Assembly (NCBI GenBank): GCA_033239525.1
Contig: BSYO01000022.1
Span: 8,327,947 to 8,391,946 of the forward strand
DNA from: Nepenthes gracilis
Lineage: Eukaryota > Streptophyta > Magnoliopsida > Caryophyllales > Nepenthaceae
Length of the DNA stretch: 64,000 nt
Direction of reading: 5' to 3'
Shown here: one piece after another, positions 50,481 through 62,758 of the stretch
Position numbering within the stretch: the first letter of the stretch is position 1
How the letters are laid out: each line of letters opens with the position of its first letter
The notes under the pieces: generated by a model
Databases searched by the model: none
Told to the model about the DNA's origin: nothing
The model's input: the letters and a program-made list of their open reading frames with translations, nothing else
Program-made: the position numbers and the translations under genes

Positions 50481-53400
50481 TTAGGGATGATATCATTAAT
50501 TTTAGTAAAGAAAATATATCGCATGTAATGACTCCCCACTATGACGCTTTGGTTGTATCCGCACTCGCTTCAAATGGTACTATTGATTATAAATTGAAAC
50601 GAGTCTTTATCAATAATTAAAGTTTACATAATTTGCTTTACATGGGTACCTATTTTAAATTAGGATTGATAAAGAGTCAGCTACAACCAGTGAAGGGGCC
50701 CTCTACAAATTGGATAATGAACCGGTACCCATCCAATGAACTATCCAATTGGAAGTCACATTGGGAACCTATCCCAAAACAGCATCCCGCACACTGACGT
50801 TCCTAGTGGTCGATGTGCCTTCGGTTTACAATGCCATCCTAAACTGGCCCTACCTGACTGTGTTTGGGGCCATGACATTAATCACGCGCTTGAAGATAAA
50901 GTTTCCGATGGCTTCCGGCATCAAAGAGGTATTCGGCGATCAAGTGATTGGCCGGACATGCTACCTGTCCCAGGTCACTGAGGCCATTCTGAACCGATAG
51001 TGGATGACTCCGATCATGGAGATGAGGCAACTTCACAATAGGCCTAGTTTGATGAGACAACTGACCACGTTCCTCCGGACCTCGATGATCCGAAGAGATG
51101 CGTGCAAATAGGGAGCTCACTTGTCAAACCCCTGTGAGACTAGCTAATCACCTTCCTCCGATGGAATTTCAATATCTTCACATGGACCCCTACTAATATG
51201 GCCGGTATTTTGACCGAAGTGATGGTCCACAAGTTGGGACTCAACTCGAGTCACAAGCTCGTCAAACAGAAGTGAAGCAACCACTTTGTAAAAAAGCTCA
51301 TTGCCATCAAAGATGAGATAAAGAAACTGTTCAATATCAGATTTATCAGAAAGTCCAATATCTAGATTGGCTCTCCAATGTGGTCCTTATCAAGAAGAGT
51401 AACAAAAATGACGGATATGCATCAATTTTACTAATGTGAATAAAGCATGCCTAAAGGACAGCTTCTTACTACTTAGGATCGACCTACTAGTCAACACCAT
51501 CTCCGGTTACAAACTACTCATTCATGGATGTATACTCAAGCTATAATCAAATTTGGATGAGTCCCAAGAATAAGGAGCATGCTTCATAACGGATTAGGGG
51601 ACGTACTGCTATAAGGTTATACCCTTCAAACTAAAAAATGCAGACGTCACGTACCAACGACTCATGAATAAAATGTTCAAAACTCAAATTGGCCAGAATA
51701 TGGAGGCGTACATAGACAACATTCTCGTCAAAAGTAAAACTATTGACGACCATTTTTGTGACCTTGGAGAGACTTTCGAGTCCTCCGAGTGCACCGAATT
51801 GAGTTGAACTCAGCAAAATTCGTTTTTGGAGTATCCCCAGAAAGTTATTGGGTTTCATCAAATCTTGGTGGGAAATTGAGGCCAACCCCAAAAAGATAAA
51901 TGCGATTATGGACATGAGCCACCATGGACTGTGAGTAACATCTAGAGGCTGACTAGAAGTCTTGCAATACTCTCCTGCTTCCTAGAAAAATTCGGAGACA
52001 AATACCTCTCCTTCTTCAAAGCCTTAAGAAGGATAAAGGTAAATGGCTTCCAGTAGATGACCGACTGCCAAACCACCTTTGAGGAGCTAAAGGAGTACCT
52101 AGCCACCCCCTCTCCTAACGTCACTAAAAGAAGGCAAAAAGTTGTACCTCTACTTAGCAATTTTAGAGGTGGCGCTGAGATCGATTTTGATCAAGCAACA
52201 ATCAAATACACAGCAGCTTGGTCTACTATGTTAGCAACACTTTGATGGATCTCGAGACTCATTACAGGCATGCTGAAAAGATCGCACTAACACTCATCTA
52301 TTCAACTAAAAAATTGTGGCTCTACTTCTAAGCATACAAAATGGTTGTCCTGGCCGACCAACCCTTGAAGAAAATTTTGTAGAAATTTGACATGTCAAGA
52401 CAGCTAGTCAAATGGGCCATCAAATTGAGCGAGTTCGATATAAAGTTAAAACTAAGGCCAGTTGTGAAAGGGTAGTCCTTGGAGGATTTTATTATCGAGA
52501 TCGTGACCCCGATTTTGAACATGGATCACCCCGACAAAGCCAACGACTGACTGGAGGCACCAAACTAGACTCTCCACGTGGATAGGTCCTCGACACACTC
52601 CAACAATGAAGTTGGCGTGATCTTGACGACCCTTGATGGGTTGGAAATCAAGTACTCGTTGAAACTCGGATTTTTGGCTACCAATAACGTTGTCGACTAC
52701 AAGGCCTTTCTCACCGGGTTGCGACTTGCATAAGAATGCTCCGCAAAGCACATGATCATCTATAAAGACTCAAAACTAATTGTCAACCAAGTCCGCAAAG
52801 TTTCGAGGTGGTGAGCCCTTTGCTTGCGAAATACCTCACTAGAGTAAGGAGTATGGCCTAAAAGTTTGATAGGGTCGAGATGGTGTACTACCCGAGGGTT
52901 GACAATTGGAAGCTGATCAGCTCACGAGGACCACCATGATCAAAAGCCATGAGCAGTACTTGAGAGACATGAGAGAAGTTATGACCTCTTCCAGAATAGA
53001 AGAATCCGAGCAAGAAGTACTGCAAGTCTCTAAAGGAGAAAACTGTATGTCACCCTACTAGAGGCACATCACGGACGACACCCTACCGGAGAATCTAGAT
53101 GGTGCCAAATGTGTAAAGAATATGGTCGACTGGTACACCATCATGGACAAAAAGTTATACTACCAAGGGTATTCCACCCCGTTCTTATGATGTCTCACAC
53201 TCGAGGAAGCCGACTATACGTTAAGTAAGGTGCACCTCGGCATCTGTGAATCACACATTAGGGGCAAGAACCTTGCCTTCAAGATAATGCACTGAGGCTA
53301 CTATTGGCCGATGATAAAACAAGACACTATGAATTTTGTGAAGAAGTCCGAGAACTGACAGATCCATGACAACATGCCCATAAGCCGCCCATAGAGCTAA

Positions 53401-54275
53401 GGACCCTTCAGGCCCCTTGGCCCTCTACACAATTAGGGCATGACATACTCAACCCCTTGTCTATCACGTCCGAGCAAAAAAATTCATCATAGTAGGTATC
53501 GACTATTTCACAAAGTAAGTCGAAGTCTCCCCCTTAGCCCGAATTACCAAGTAAAATATCACGGAGTTTGTTTGGAAAAACATCATCTATAAATTTGGGA
53601 TTCGTGAGGTCATCGTGACCGACAATAAAACCAAATTCACCGACAGGTGCTTTACCAAATATTATACGAGTTTGGACATCTGATTGGTTCACACCTCAGT
53701 TGCCTACCCACAAGTAAACTGACAGGTGGAGGTTACTTACCAAACCCTACTGTACGGGCTAAAAACCAAATTGGAAGACGCTAGGGGCTCCTAGGTGGAT
53801 GAGCTACCTTCCGTGTTATGGTCATACCGGACAACACTGAAGGAACTGACACGTAGATGCCCTTCAATCTATACTACAGAACCGAGGCCGTCATCCCAGT
53901 CAAGATCGGACTGCCAAATCTCTGGGTCAGGGGATTCAACCCCTCAACGACTCCTAATACTTAGAGAGCATCTTGATTTGCTCAAATAAGTACGAGACGT
54001 AATTGAGATGTGCACAGCCGCCTATCAGTAGCAATTCTCCCAATACTATAACAAAATGGTGAAGGTTTGCCAATTCGAGATATGGGACCTAATTCTACGG
54101 AGTATGGAACTCATGGGCAAGAATGCTAATAGGAACAAGCTCTTCCCAAACTGGGAGGGCTCATTTCTCGTCTCGGCCATCTTACAGAACGGGGCATACA
54201 AGTTTCAAGCCCAAAATGGCAAATTGGTCCCAAGGACGTGGAATGTCATCCACCTAAAAAAATATTACCAATGAT
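50481..54275 (+). pseudogene. Pol of the long Tat-like gypsy element: protease, RT, RNase H, integrase (decayed)
   Basis: The protease/linker (50490-51000) ends with VPSVYNAILNWPYLTVFGA, LKIKFPMASG, FGDQ and CYLSQV. RT (about 51180-52250) shows INFTNVNKACLKDSFLLLRI, YKVIPFKLKNADVTYQRLMN and AYIDNILVKS, so the YxDD box reads YIDN. FEELKEYLATPS follows in the connection. RNase H is at about 52490-52960. Integrase (about 53050-53850) includes a degraded zinc finger and DYFTK-like core, then MPFNLYYRTEAVIPV. A C-terminal tail (54056-54275) reads WEGSFLVSAILQNGAYKFQ and PRTWNVIHLKKYY. Stops and frameshifts occur throughout; the domain order RT-RNase H-integrase is gypsy. Confidence 0.85.
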
Positions 54276-54480
54276 ATCTTACTGAACCTAGGTAAGTCCA
54301 ATATATATTACCGAGCATGCTTGTTAAAATGTATCACATTTAATAAAATGATTTGTTTACTTGTTTATTGATTATTGTTAATTATTATTACTTCTTCTTT
54401 TCCTTCTTTTTTTATATGTGTTATTGTTAATTGTTTACTTCTTCTTGTTAATTGTTATATATTCTTAGGGATTGTACCCT
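54276..54480 (+). other. Short T-rich spacer with duplicated TTATTGTTAATTGTT motif
   Basis: Lies between pol and the antisense ORF of the same element. TATTGTTAATTATT and TTATTGTTAATTGTT repeat several times. Confidence 0.5.
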
Positions 54481-55143
54481 AAGGCTGGGGGCTAGCCAGA
54501 GAACATGATGAGGGCTCCTCCCTATCAAGAAAATCGATCAAATCGGACAAACATTGGGCACCCCTATTCCTTAAGTCAAAAAGGCCGGCAAGAAAGGCAG
54601 GGTTGACATGGGAAGTGATCCACCAGCACAGGTGAATGCGATCCAAAAATCTCGTGTTCAAAGCCTGGCCCACCTTCTCTATGCTGAATCAAGTCATCAG
54701 TTCTACTTCCAATCTAATGTCTTCCCTTTGTAAGTCTGCAAGATGCTACTCTACCTCCTGCAAAGCATCCCTGGATCTCTGCAACTCACCCATGATCTCA
54801 GATAGCTAGAGCTTAAGATTAGAGACCCAATCCTGGCACTACTGAGCCTCGAACATGGCAGTATCCACCCAACTCTACATCTCCTCCACCACACTCGGGT
54901 TAAACCTCGTCTGGGTTAGGCAATGGACCTCCCCTTCCAGCAGGCGAATTTTGAACAACCGTTGGTACAAGTATGTCTACAAAACTTGTATCATCTTATC
55001 ATCCTACAAAGAGAGTAAGAAAAAGAGGTTAACCCTAACCGTTCAAATAAATTAAAAATCTCTCAAAGACTTGCTTGGATGAAGGGTAGTACAACAGCCG
55101 CCATGCTCAGGGAAACCCAAGATAAAGACGCTAGAGTGGATGG
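54480..55143 (-). pseudogene. Antisense ORF, C-terminal part, of the long Tat-like element
   Basis: Minus-strand peptide with a coiled-coil section (LQRSRDALQEVE, HLADLQRED, about 54790-54710). The conserved end is ALNTRFLDRIHLCWWITSH, PAFLAGLFDLRNRGAQ and LIDFLDREEPSS (54670-54490). Stops interrupt the coil. The N-terminal part lies across a solo LTR insertion at 57099-58303. Together they form the extra antisense gene of Tat-lineage elements. Confidence 0.6.
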
Positions 55144-55148
55144 CCCAC

Positions 55149-57093
55149 TGTGACGACCCCACTAATTCTAACAAGAAACCGGAAAGGTTTTACCTATAAA
55201 ATAGCCGTCAAACCATACATAAACTTGTACAAAAACTATACAATATACATATCACCACATATCTCACAAACACATGATCCAAATTGTCACCATATATTCG
55301 TGGCACCAATGTTGCATCTCTCAATACAACATCAGAACAAAGAGATACCACTAGGAACCTGAATCAATTCATATACAACCTGTGAAAGTATATACATCCA
55401 TCACATACACAACAGAAACTAAACTATTTGTCCATCGTTGACATACAAGTATATGTTCATCAAAAATATTCAAAAGTACTTCATAAGATAAAAAATCACA
55501 AAATCAAAATCCACAAAATAATTCCTTTTTGTCCATAGCTTAGCCAATGGCTTAACCCTACTCTGCCTCATCGGATATATGTTCGTACTCATTTGGAGGT
55601 AAAAATAATAATAAAAAGTGAGCCAAATATTCAATAATGTATAATATAATAAAAAACAAACAATATACTCAAAATAAATCAATGAAGGAAATAGGAGCAT
55701 AATATAGATGCGTAGATATGAAACATAATCAAATACAATTTTCAGAACTCATTTTCTTTCACATTTTATTTCCCATCCCTTTAGATTCTAAATCATGCTT
55801 TATCTTTAAATGAGGCCAATAGGTCTGAAGTAATGTGTAAATGAATGTTTACTTTCATTCTAAGGCACTACCCACGTAATTCAACACCCCATGGCAAGCG
55901 ATACACCTTTCACCCGGTATATGGGGCCATAAGGCTTATGACACCACATCCCCCATGGCCCAGGGCAATTCTTGTGTTACTATAGTAATATCTTAATGTA
56001 TATTAGAAAATATTACTCTCTGAAATATAATTTTTTGGTCTAATTTCATATTTATTTGTTCTTAAGAAAAATTTTATACTTCATTCTTAATACTTTGTTC
56101 TCACTCCGGGGAACGGTTCATCAAACTTACATATCATGGAATCCCCTTTTTATACTTTTTATAATTTGTATAATTTTTATAAGTTTAAATCTTTATATGA
56201 CTTAAATTACGTGTACAATCTACATAAAGTTTAAGAAAATTAGAAATTCTTACCACAATGAACTAGACATAGCTTTAGAATTTTTAGGACGACAAATCCC
56301 TTCATAAACGGTTCACAATATAACTTTCCGAACCTACAAATTATTGTATATAATTTACATGTAAATAAATATCAAATAATCAAAATAAAAACGTTCACAA
56401 AGTTAGAATTTCAATTATCTAAAGTCAAAATATGTATAAATCTCGAATAAATAAATACAAAAGGGGCGCGGGTTAGGTTTTAGTGAAGTAATATACAGCA
56501 CAAATCTTAAAAATCGAACATAAAATTGACATATATGCATGCTCAAGACATGGGTATTATAAAATAAAAGTATGGACGGATATTGGGAGAAAAATACCCG
56601 AATAAGACTGAATAAAAAGTGAAACAAGAGGAAGAAAAGTATAGGAGTGTACTTTCCTTGACCCGATTTACAATTTTTCTAACTTGAGCTCAGGTTAGAA
56701 AGTGAAAAAAGAATCAAACTTGGGAGCCTCAATCCCCTCCCTCTCTCTCTTCTCCTTTGCATTCTCTCTCTCTCCTCTCTCTAGTTCACGAAAAAACCTT
56801 GACACATTTTTATAAACAAACTAGCGCTCGAGCGCCAATCGACGAGATTCAGGCGTGCGCACACTGGAACTAGCACGCGAGGGCACAATCAACGTGCTTC
56901 GAGCACGGATGTCCTGAAAATGGTGCCCTTATCGGCCTGTTGGAGTGGGTGCCCCCGACGCCGCCTCATGCGCTCCCATTGTTACCCCCATTCCACTTTC
57001 AAAACTTAATTTTTTTACATGTGTTAAGTCTAATCTTGATTATACTATCTTAATTACTCATAATGATGTTATTATCAAAATCGGTACCTTACA
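55149..57093 (+). mobile_element. Solo LTR (1945 bp) inserted in the antisense ORF, 5-bp target duplication CCCAC
   Basis: Begins TGTGACGACCCCACTAA and ends GGTACCTTACA, the terminal style of plant chromovirus (Del/Tekay type) LTRs. It is flanked by identical CCCAC at 55144-55148 and 57094-57098. The inside is non-coding and AT-rich, with a CT-rich patch at 56735-56785. No internal retroelement sequence, so it is a solo LTR left by recombination. Confidence 0.85.
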
Positions 57094-57098
57094 CCCAC

Positions 57099-58303
57099 TT
57101 TGTCCGAGGCCGATCTGATGCGAAGCCTCCGGTGAGATGCCTCCATGGTCGCCGCCTCCTCAATATTGCCCCTCGGCTGGTCCTCCACTCGGGCGGGCCA
57201 CACTACAACTCTCTCCAACTGACCCGCATAAAAAGCCAAGCATTGTCCGCTCCGGCAAAGAAGAAACAACAGCAAGGACCTCCTACTGGGCCTCCTGATA
57301 GACTACCTGCTAGGACTCCCCACTGGGCCAAGGCCGGTGCATAAATTGGCCCAGTTGAGCCCCAACTGCTGGCTCACTCTATACACCTGCAACGAGAGCA
57401 GGGGGCCCACCTGCTGTAGCTGTATCGACACCGGCTCAGTGTGCTAGCATCTGAGAGTGCGACAAGGGCCGGTCCCCTAGATGACTTGGCTAGGCCCTGC
57501 ATCCACTCCACCTTCGGTAGGTCCTAACCGATAGAAGGCGAAGAAGATCCCAGAGACGGTGTTGTCTGCCGCTAAGATAGACTCTCAGAAGGGTCTCTGA
57601 TATATAGGGTCCCAACCTTCCTCTTGGGCTAAGCAGATGAAGGGGCGGTGGCTCCCGTACCCTCCAAGAGAAGACCCCACCAAGCCAGTGCAAGCACCTC
57701 AGCCGATAGGAGATGGTCCTTCTTGAAGTCATCCGTATTCACCCAGACTAGTTTTGTCGGTAGCTTGGCAGACTCCATCTACTCGCATGAGGCCTTGCCG
57801 GTAAAGGGTGCCGACACGTTTTCCCACTCATTGGAGTGGGCCCAATCGGAAGTGACCTTGATAAAGAAGAATCGGTCCTTCCAATTCTTCATGGAATTGG
57901 GGATCACCCTGCTTATGTGCAAATCCTTAGGAGATAGTGAGATCCAATCTCTATTCTGGTAGAATTGAAAGATAACCTTCACGACCATTGCATTTAACAT
58001 CCTTCCCTGATGACGAAAGAATAAGTAAAGAGAGTACAAATACCTAATGGTATTCACATGGAATCTTGTGATCGGGACTCCCAAGGCCACCAAGATTCTG
58101 GTAGCTCCCCCAGGAGGGGGAAGTGAAGACAACTCCGCTAGTGTGCCTTGTAAATAGTGATAGACCCATTTGGAGGAGAGTAGGCCCTTATCATGCTCCC
58201 ATGGTACCGCAAACAAAATCACGGTCATATTATACCGCAAATACAGAGCCTCAATGTTGACGGCGGTAAGAATGGAGTGAATTGCATCAACTCTGGGAGC
58301 CAT
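57099..58303 (-). pseudogene. Antisense ORF, N-terminal part, resembling the 'putative gypsy type transposon' domain
   Basis: Minus strand from ATG 58303. The conserved region reads VPITRFHVNTIRYLYSLY, MLNAMVVKVIFQFYQNRDW, SLSPKDLHISRVIPNSMKNW and KDRFFFIKVTSDW (58070-57830). It matches my memory of the plant domain Transposase_28 (PF04195), which despite its name is found in gypsy elements. The frame from 58303 to 57779 is open, unusually well kept for this element. Downstream frames (57732-57099) are broken and Pro/Arg-rich. Function unknown; it does not resemble a true transposase. Confidence 0.65.
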
Positions 58304-58624
58304 GGGGATAAGAAGGTTGTAGGAACGAAAGGGAAAATGACTCGAGGAGAAGAAGAATGGAATAGAATGGCAAAGAGGTACTATTTTATTAAGGGAGTCG
58401 TTCAAAATTTGAAGCGACGCCTTGAAAATGTGCACGCATAATAACTTGGACACGTGTCGACATTGGATGATGTCCGAACATGTCAATCGTCATGCATCAT
58501 TATTGATGACCTACCACTATACGACGGTAGAAACATGGTAGGACAAGATGGGTCAAATGTCAGAGCGGCACGAACTCCCAAGCCACTACGCTTCACTTCT
58601 CGAGGACAACAAATTGGCAGTGAC

Positions 58625-58930
58625 CAGATCTGACGATCTTGAAGCCAGACTGACAGGCTAACGATCCACTCTGACATGCGGCTTGCATAACTGTTAAGTG
58701 ACCCAGTCCGGCATCCAGCCAAATTTGACTAGTCAATGATCTAGTCCGACATCCAACCTGCTTGATATGCTGGTCTAGCATTTAGCCAATTTGACTAGTC
58801 AATAATCTAGTTTGATGTCCGGCCTATGTGATGTGATGGTCCAACATTTAGCCAATTTGACTAGTTAATGATCAAATCCGGTGTCCAACCGGTTTGACTG
58901 GAAAACAACCCACTTCAGTGTCTGGCCTGC
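58625..58930 (+). repeat. Tandem repeat, about 67-bp unit, three to four copies
   Basis: Units begin near 58718, 58785 and 58851 with GCCAATTTGACTAGTCAAT and contain GATCTAGTCCGACATCCAAC. More diverged partial units lie on both sides (from about 58625 and to 58930). Located between the antisense ORF and the 3' LTR, the same general region as the arrays of the 34.6-38.9 kb element, but unrelated in sequence. Confidence 0.8.
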
Positions 58931-59935
58931 AGACCGAACTAATGTATACGCAATCCAGTTTGGCATCAACAAAAAAAAGAAGATAGAAGAGAAAAGGCAA
59001 CTAGAAAACCAAAGACAAGAAACGATATGGGCAAAAGCAATTGCTAATTCTATTCATTAATCTTCCTTTACTAAGTACAAAGCTTGCAGATGCTGACATA
59101 CAACAAAAAAGGGGGTATAAGAAACTCAATTGCAGCAAACTCCTAGGTAGGTGAGCAACTAGAGGAACCCTAGTAAGAGGTTGGTAAGCGTCCAACAAAC
59201 AGCAAAGCACGACCCATACGAATGATAGTTCGTGAGGAGTCAGAATAGAGGCTTGTCACGAATAGAGGCTGCAATCCGAAAGGAGTGAAAGGGAATGGAA
59301 AGTCTCACCCCACAATAAGGAGGAAATGGCCTCAAGGCTAGGATCTGCCGCCAACCCTACCAGTAGTAGGATGTGACTCGCAGAGACAGCAATTCTCGAG
59401 AAGTTTAAGCACTAGCCCATTCCGAAGGCAAGCCATCACCCAAGACGAAGGTAGAGCAAAAAGAAAGCTTGCCTCACTCAGAAATAGTGGTAAGCATGGC
59501 TTCGGAACGGACACGAAAAGATGTGACCAACAAGGTTTCTTACGCGAAAAGGGGTGGCCAAAGCAGACCTCAATTTATACCTTTGAACATCGGAGATAAG
59601 CTCCTATTGATCCCGGTGACTAGCAACTCAAGCTTCATAATGATTTTGGGTTGCCATGCCACTTCACTAATAAAGGTAGGATGTGATGCAAGAGGCACAA
59701 TGAGCCCTCAATTTATAGCATACGAAAGGATCAATAGGCCAATAAATGCTAGAGATTTCCGTCCGACCAAATCTACAGAAAATCACAGGTGTAGAGAATC
59801 ACGCAAGAAACTGTAAGGTAGGGAATCTAAGGATGGCCTTGAAAAGGAGCGAAAGGGGAAAATGACAAGGCACATTATGTCCCATCCATGAACATAACGG
59901 AGATTAAAAATTCAAACCCCCTAGCATAGTGGACT
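58931..59935 (+). other. 3' untranslated region of the long Tat-like element
   Basis: GC-moderate sequence without a recognisable protein. An open frame at 59496-59813 matched nothing I know and is probably chance. Confidence 0.5.
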
Positions 59936-60410
59936 AGTGATGGGGACAACAGGAATGGATTGATCCAAAACAAAAAAGCCCATGGACTCAGTAACGAACC
60001 CAAAAAAATCTGGCCCACAGGCCCAGGGGCTTGTTAGTGTTTTTATTGACCTAAAACAATTCCTAGCCAGCCGGTCAACCCAAGTTGGCCTTGGCCCAAT
60101 CCTGGTGACCTATAGTGCTCTTCCCGTGTGCTAGAAATTGCTTACCTTCCTAGCCCGACACCTCGAATATCACCCTGATTGTGATCTCTTTAGAAATGAC
60201 AATTCTAACTCAGCAAATCACTCTTAACAATAACTTTCAATTTTGCGGATCTTGCATAACAACTCTAATATCCGCCGTGTCTAGTATCTCCTCAAAGAAG
60301 AAATGGATCCCCCTAATTGATCACGATTTTCCTAAGTGACGCCTATGATCCCCGTGCTAGCCTGCTAAAATTGCACGGCTAGCTGGTGGCTAGCCTTGGC
60401 ATCCAAATAA
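59936..60410 (+). repeat. Truncated 3' LTR of the long Tat-like gypsy element
   Basis: Begins with GTGATGGGGAC, matching the TGTGATGGGC start of the 5' LTR. It aligns with interruptions up to GGCTAGCCTTGGCATCCAA (about 60406), where the 5' LTR continues but this copy switches to unrelated sequence. The last third of the LTR is missing. Confidence 0.8.
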
Positions 60411-61670
60411 ATGAGATCACTCTCATCACATCAATTTAATGAACATCCCCGTGCTATCATGCTATTACATAGACCACGTAAAATTCTTGTGGTTGTTCCA
60501 AGACTGAAAGGCCAAATTTAATGAACATCAAATCATCAAAATGCAAAGTTGCTACTAAATCTGAAGTACGTTTGTCACACGGTCACACAATACGTGGACC
60601 CAACTCAACCCCTGTAGATGCAGAGCCATTCATTAGGCACCACTATTTAGGACATTGATTTTTTATGGTCCCATTTGATAGCAACTCTTTAGTCTAGTTT
60701 GGTTACATAAAATATAAAAGATAAGAATATAAGGATACGCCATACAAATTTTATCTATATTTGACTAATATATATAAATATGTAATTTAAAAAAAAATGG
60801 ATGTAATCCAAATAAATATGGAGTAAGTTCTCAATCAATTAGTTACAAGCCCAACATGCCTTAACAAGAACAAGAGATACCTTCCAGTAGTCTCTTTCGA
60901 TACTCAAGCTAATAGCATGATAGATAAGCTAGTGTGCATGGCCAGAAGATTAAACCTCCTTAGGAGTAGAGTCAACTAGACCAAATGTGTTAGTGCTTCT
61001 TTGAGTTGATGATGAAGGCTTATAATATGTTTGATAGAGTGAAATTATGATTTTATTTTAAGTTTATTCTTGTTGAGTGCGGCCATAGATGAGCCAAGTC
61101 GAGAACTAAGCCCATTAAAAGGGGAAAGGTCCAAGATCACGCAGCCCACCACGTGGCCTCATGAGCCCGAGAGCAGGGTGAAAGATCGAAGTGTTTAATC
61201 TTTGGTCACTGTTTGGGCTCTCTTTGGGGAGTTGGAATGGTTCCAGAGGCGGTCCCTCTCTCATTAGCAAGAGAGAGTATTTGTAAGTTCCCTTAGGGAG
61301 ACTTTGGGGGCCAGATGTTTCGATAAGTGGCTTGTCGGGATTCGTCAACCGCTGCGCGGCGGTGGCCAGTGGTATTAGTTGTCGCCTTGTTGAGACTAGG
61401 AAACCGTCGTCGGGCATGAGCAATGCCAGGATTTTCATCTCAATCTTAGAGGAGGTAGAAAACTAGATTTCATTTTGAACTCAATAATTTTTCTATTTTA
61501 TTGAATATAAGTTCTCTGATTATAAGTATCCATCCAAATAACCTCAACTTTTGAAATATAAATTTAATATCGGAAAAGTATAGACTACACTAAGTTTCTG
61601 TAACCTCCCATTCGACTTCGATACCTTAGTATTTTCATACTCTCCTCAATTTAGTCATAGAGTGCCAATA
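60411..61670. other. Unassigned intergenic DNA
   Basis: No gene recognised. 61090-61440 is GC-richer and contains an uninterrupted minus-strand frame (61115-61438) with no known similarity and Pro/Leu-rich composition. It could be part of an unidentified repeat. Confidence 0.4.
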
Positions 61671-61799
61671 AATATATGTACACCAACAAGTTAACGCGAA
61701 AAATAATTTACCAAAATTCATCAATGATATATAAGAATAATTACTTCACTGACAATTATTATTCTAAATTCACCAAACTTACATATGTACACAACATAA

Positions 61800-62040
61800 A
61801 CACAAACTACCAGCACATTTATAAATATACATTTATATATATATATCTTTTGCCAACACATACATTTTGTCAACACACACACTGCCACATGACACAAACC
61901 CACCGCGCATGGTGCACACCTGCACATAGCCACACACACACACACACACATATATATATACCCGCATAGCATACCTTTTACCTTTGTATTTATAAGTATA
62001 TATACATATATATACAAACATATACACACACCCATTATAA
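61800..62040. repeat. Microsatellites (TA)n and (CA)n
   Basis: TATATA runs at about 61837-61848, a CACACACA run at 61932-61950 followed by TATATATATA, and further TATATACA units at 61997-62022. The Cys/Val/Tyr-rich minus-strand frames here are products of the simple repeats, not genes. Confidence 0.9.
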
Positions 62041-62758
62041 ACTAAATTTTCAATTATATTTAAAGATAGATTAGTCATATATATTTTAAAACCAAACCAA
62101 ACTAAAAATATCGTTTGATAAAAAAATCAAATCGCAATCGAACTGCTCTATGTTGAACCATTTTTTGCCTTCTTTATTTGACTTAATTTGAACTGTTTGA
62201 AATATTTTTGTTTTGCTCTAATTTATTTGGATTGAATCTGTTTTTGAAACACACACTAATTTAGAAATAAATTTAATTAATCCCTACTAAAATATAATTC
62301 GTAAAGAATTCAAATGAACGTTTATGAAGTTATTTTTTTCTATAAGATTAATAAATTGCGTTTTAATATTGTTTCAAAGGAATATAAAATCAAAATTTAA
62401 TTTACATTTTTTATATATTTGGTCAAGCTAGCTTGCTTATTATGCCTTCTCACGATATAAACAGAATCTAATCAAATAATATTATAATAGAAGCGTGACG
62501 ATCGAGCTTGATTTATAATTTCACTAAAAAATCTTTAATAAGAAAAAATAAAACTTGCATATAAACTCAAGGCCAATGTCAATAAAATTCAAATACATAA
62601 GTCACGCACCATAAAATTAAGACCTATAAAAGGACAAAATATATTAATATTGAATCTTATAGCATGTCCCAATGTCATTTTGATTCTTAAATTAAGAGAA
62701 GGGAACTTAACCGGCCAACTTCTGAATTATGGTGGAGTTTTTTGAAAGTTATTATTAT
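62041..62758. other. AT-rich DNA, no recognisable content
   Basis: No ORF of interest, tandem repeat or element end recognised. Confidence 0.5.

Noticed and set aside
59469..59816. Plus-strand frame near the 3' LTR of the long gypsy element
   Set aside because: Lies in the element's 3' untranslated zone and matches nothing known.
61115..61438. 107-codon minus-strand frame
   Set aside because: Open by GC-rich composition; no domain recognised and no supporting context.
61721..62078. Minus-strand Cys/Val/Tyr-rich open frames
   Set aside because: They are translations of CA/TA microsatellites; no domain or splice context.
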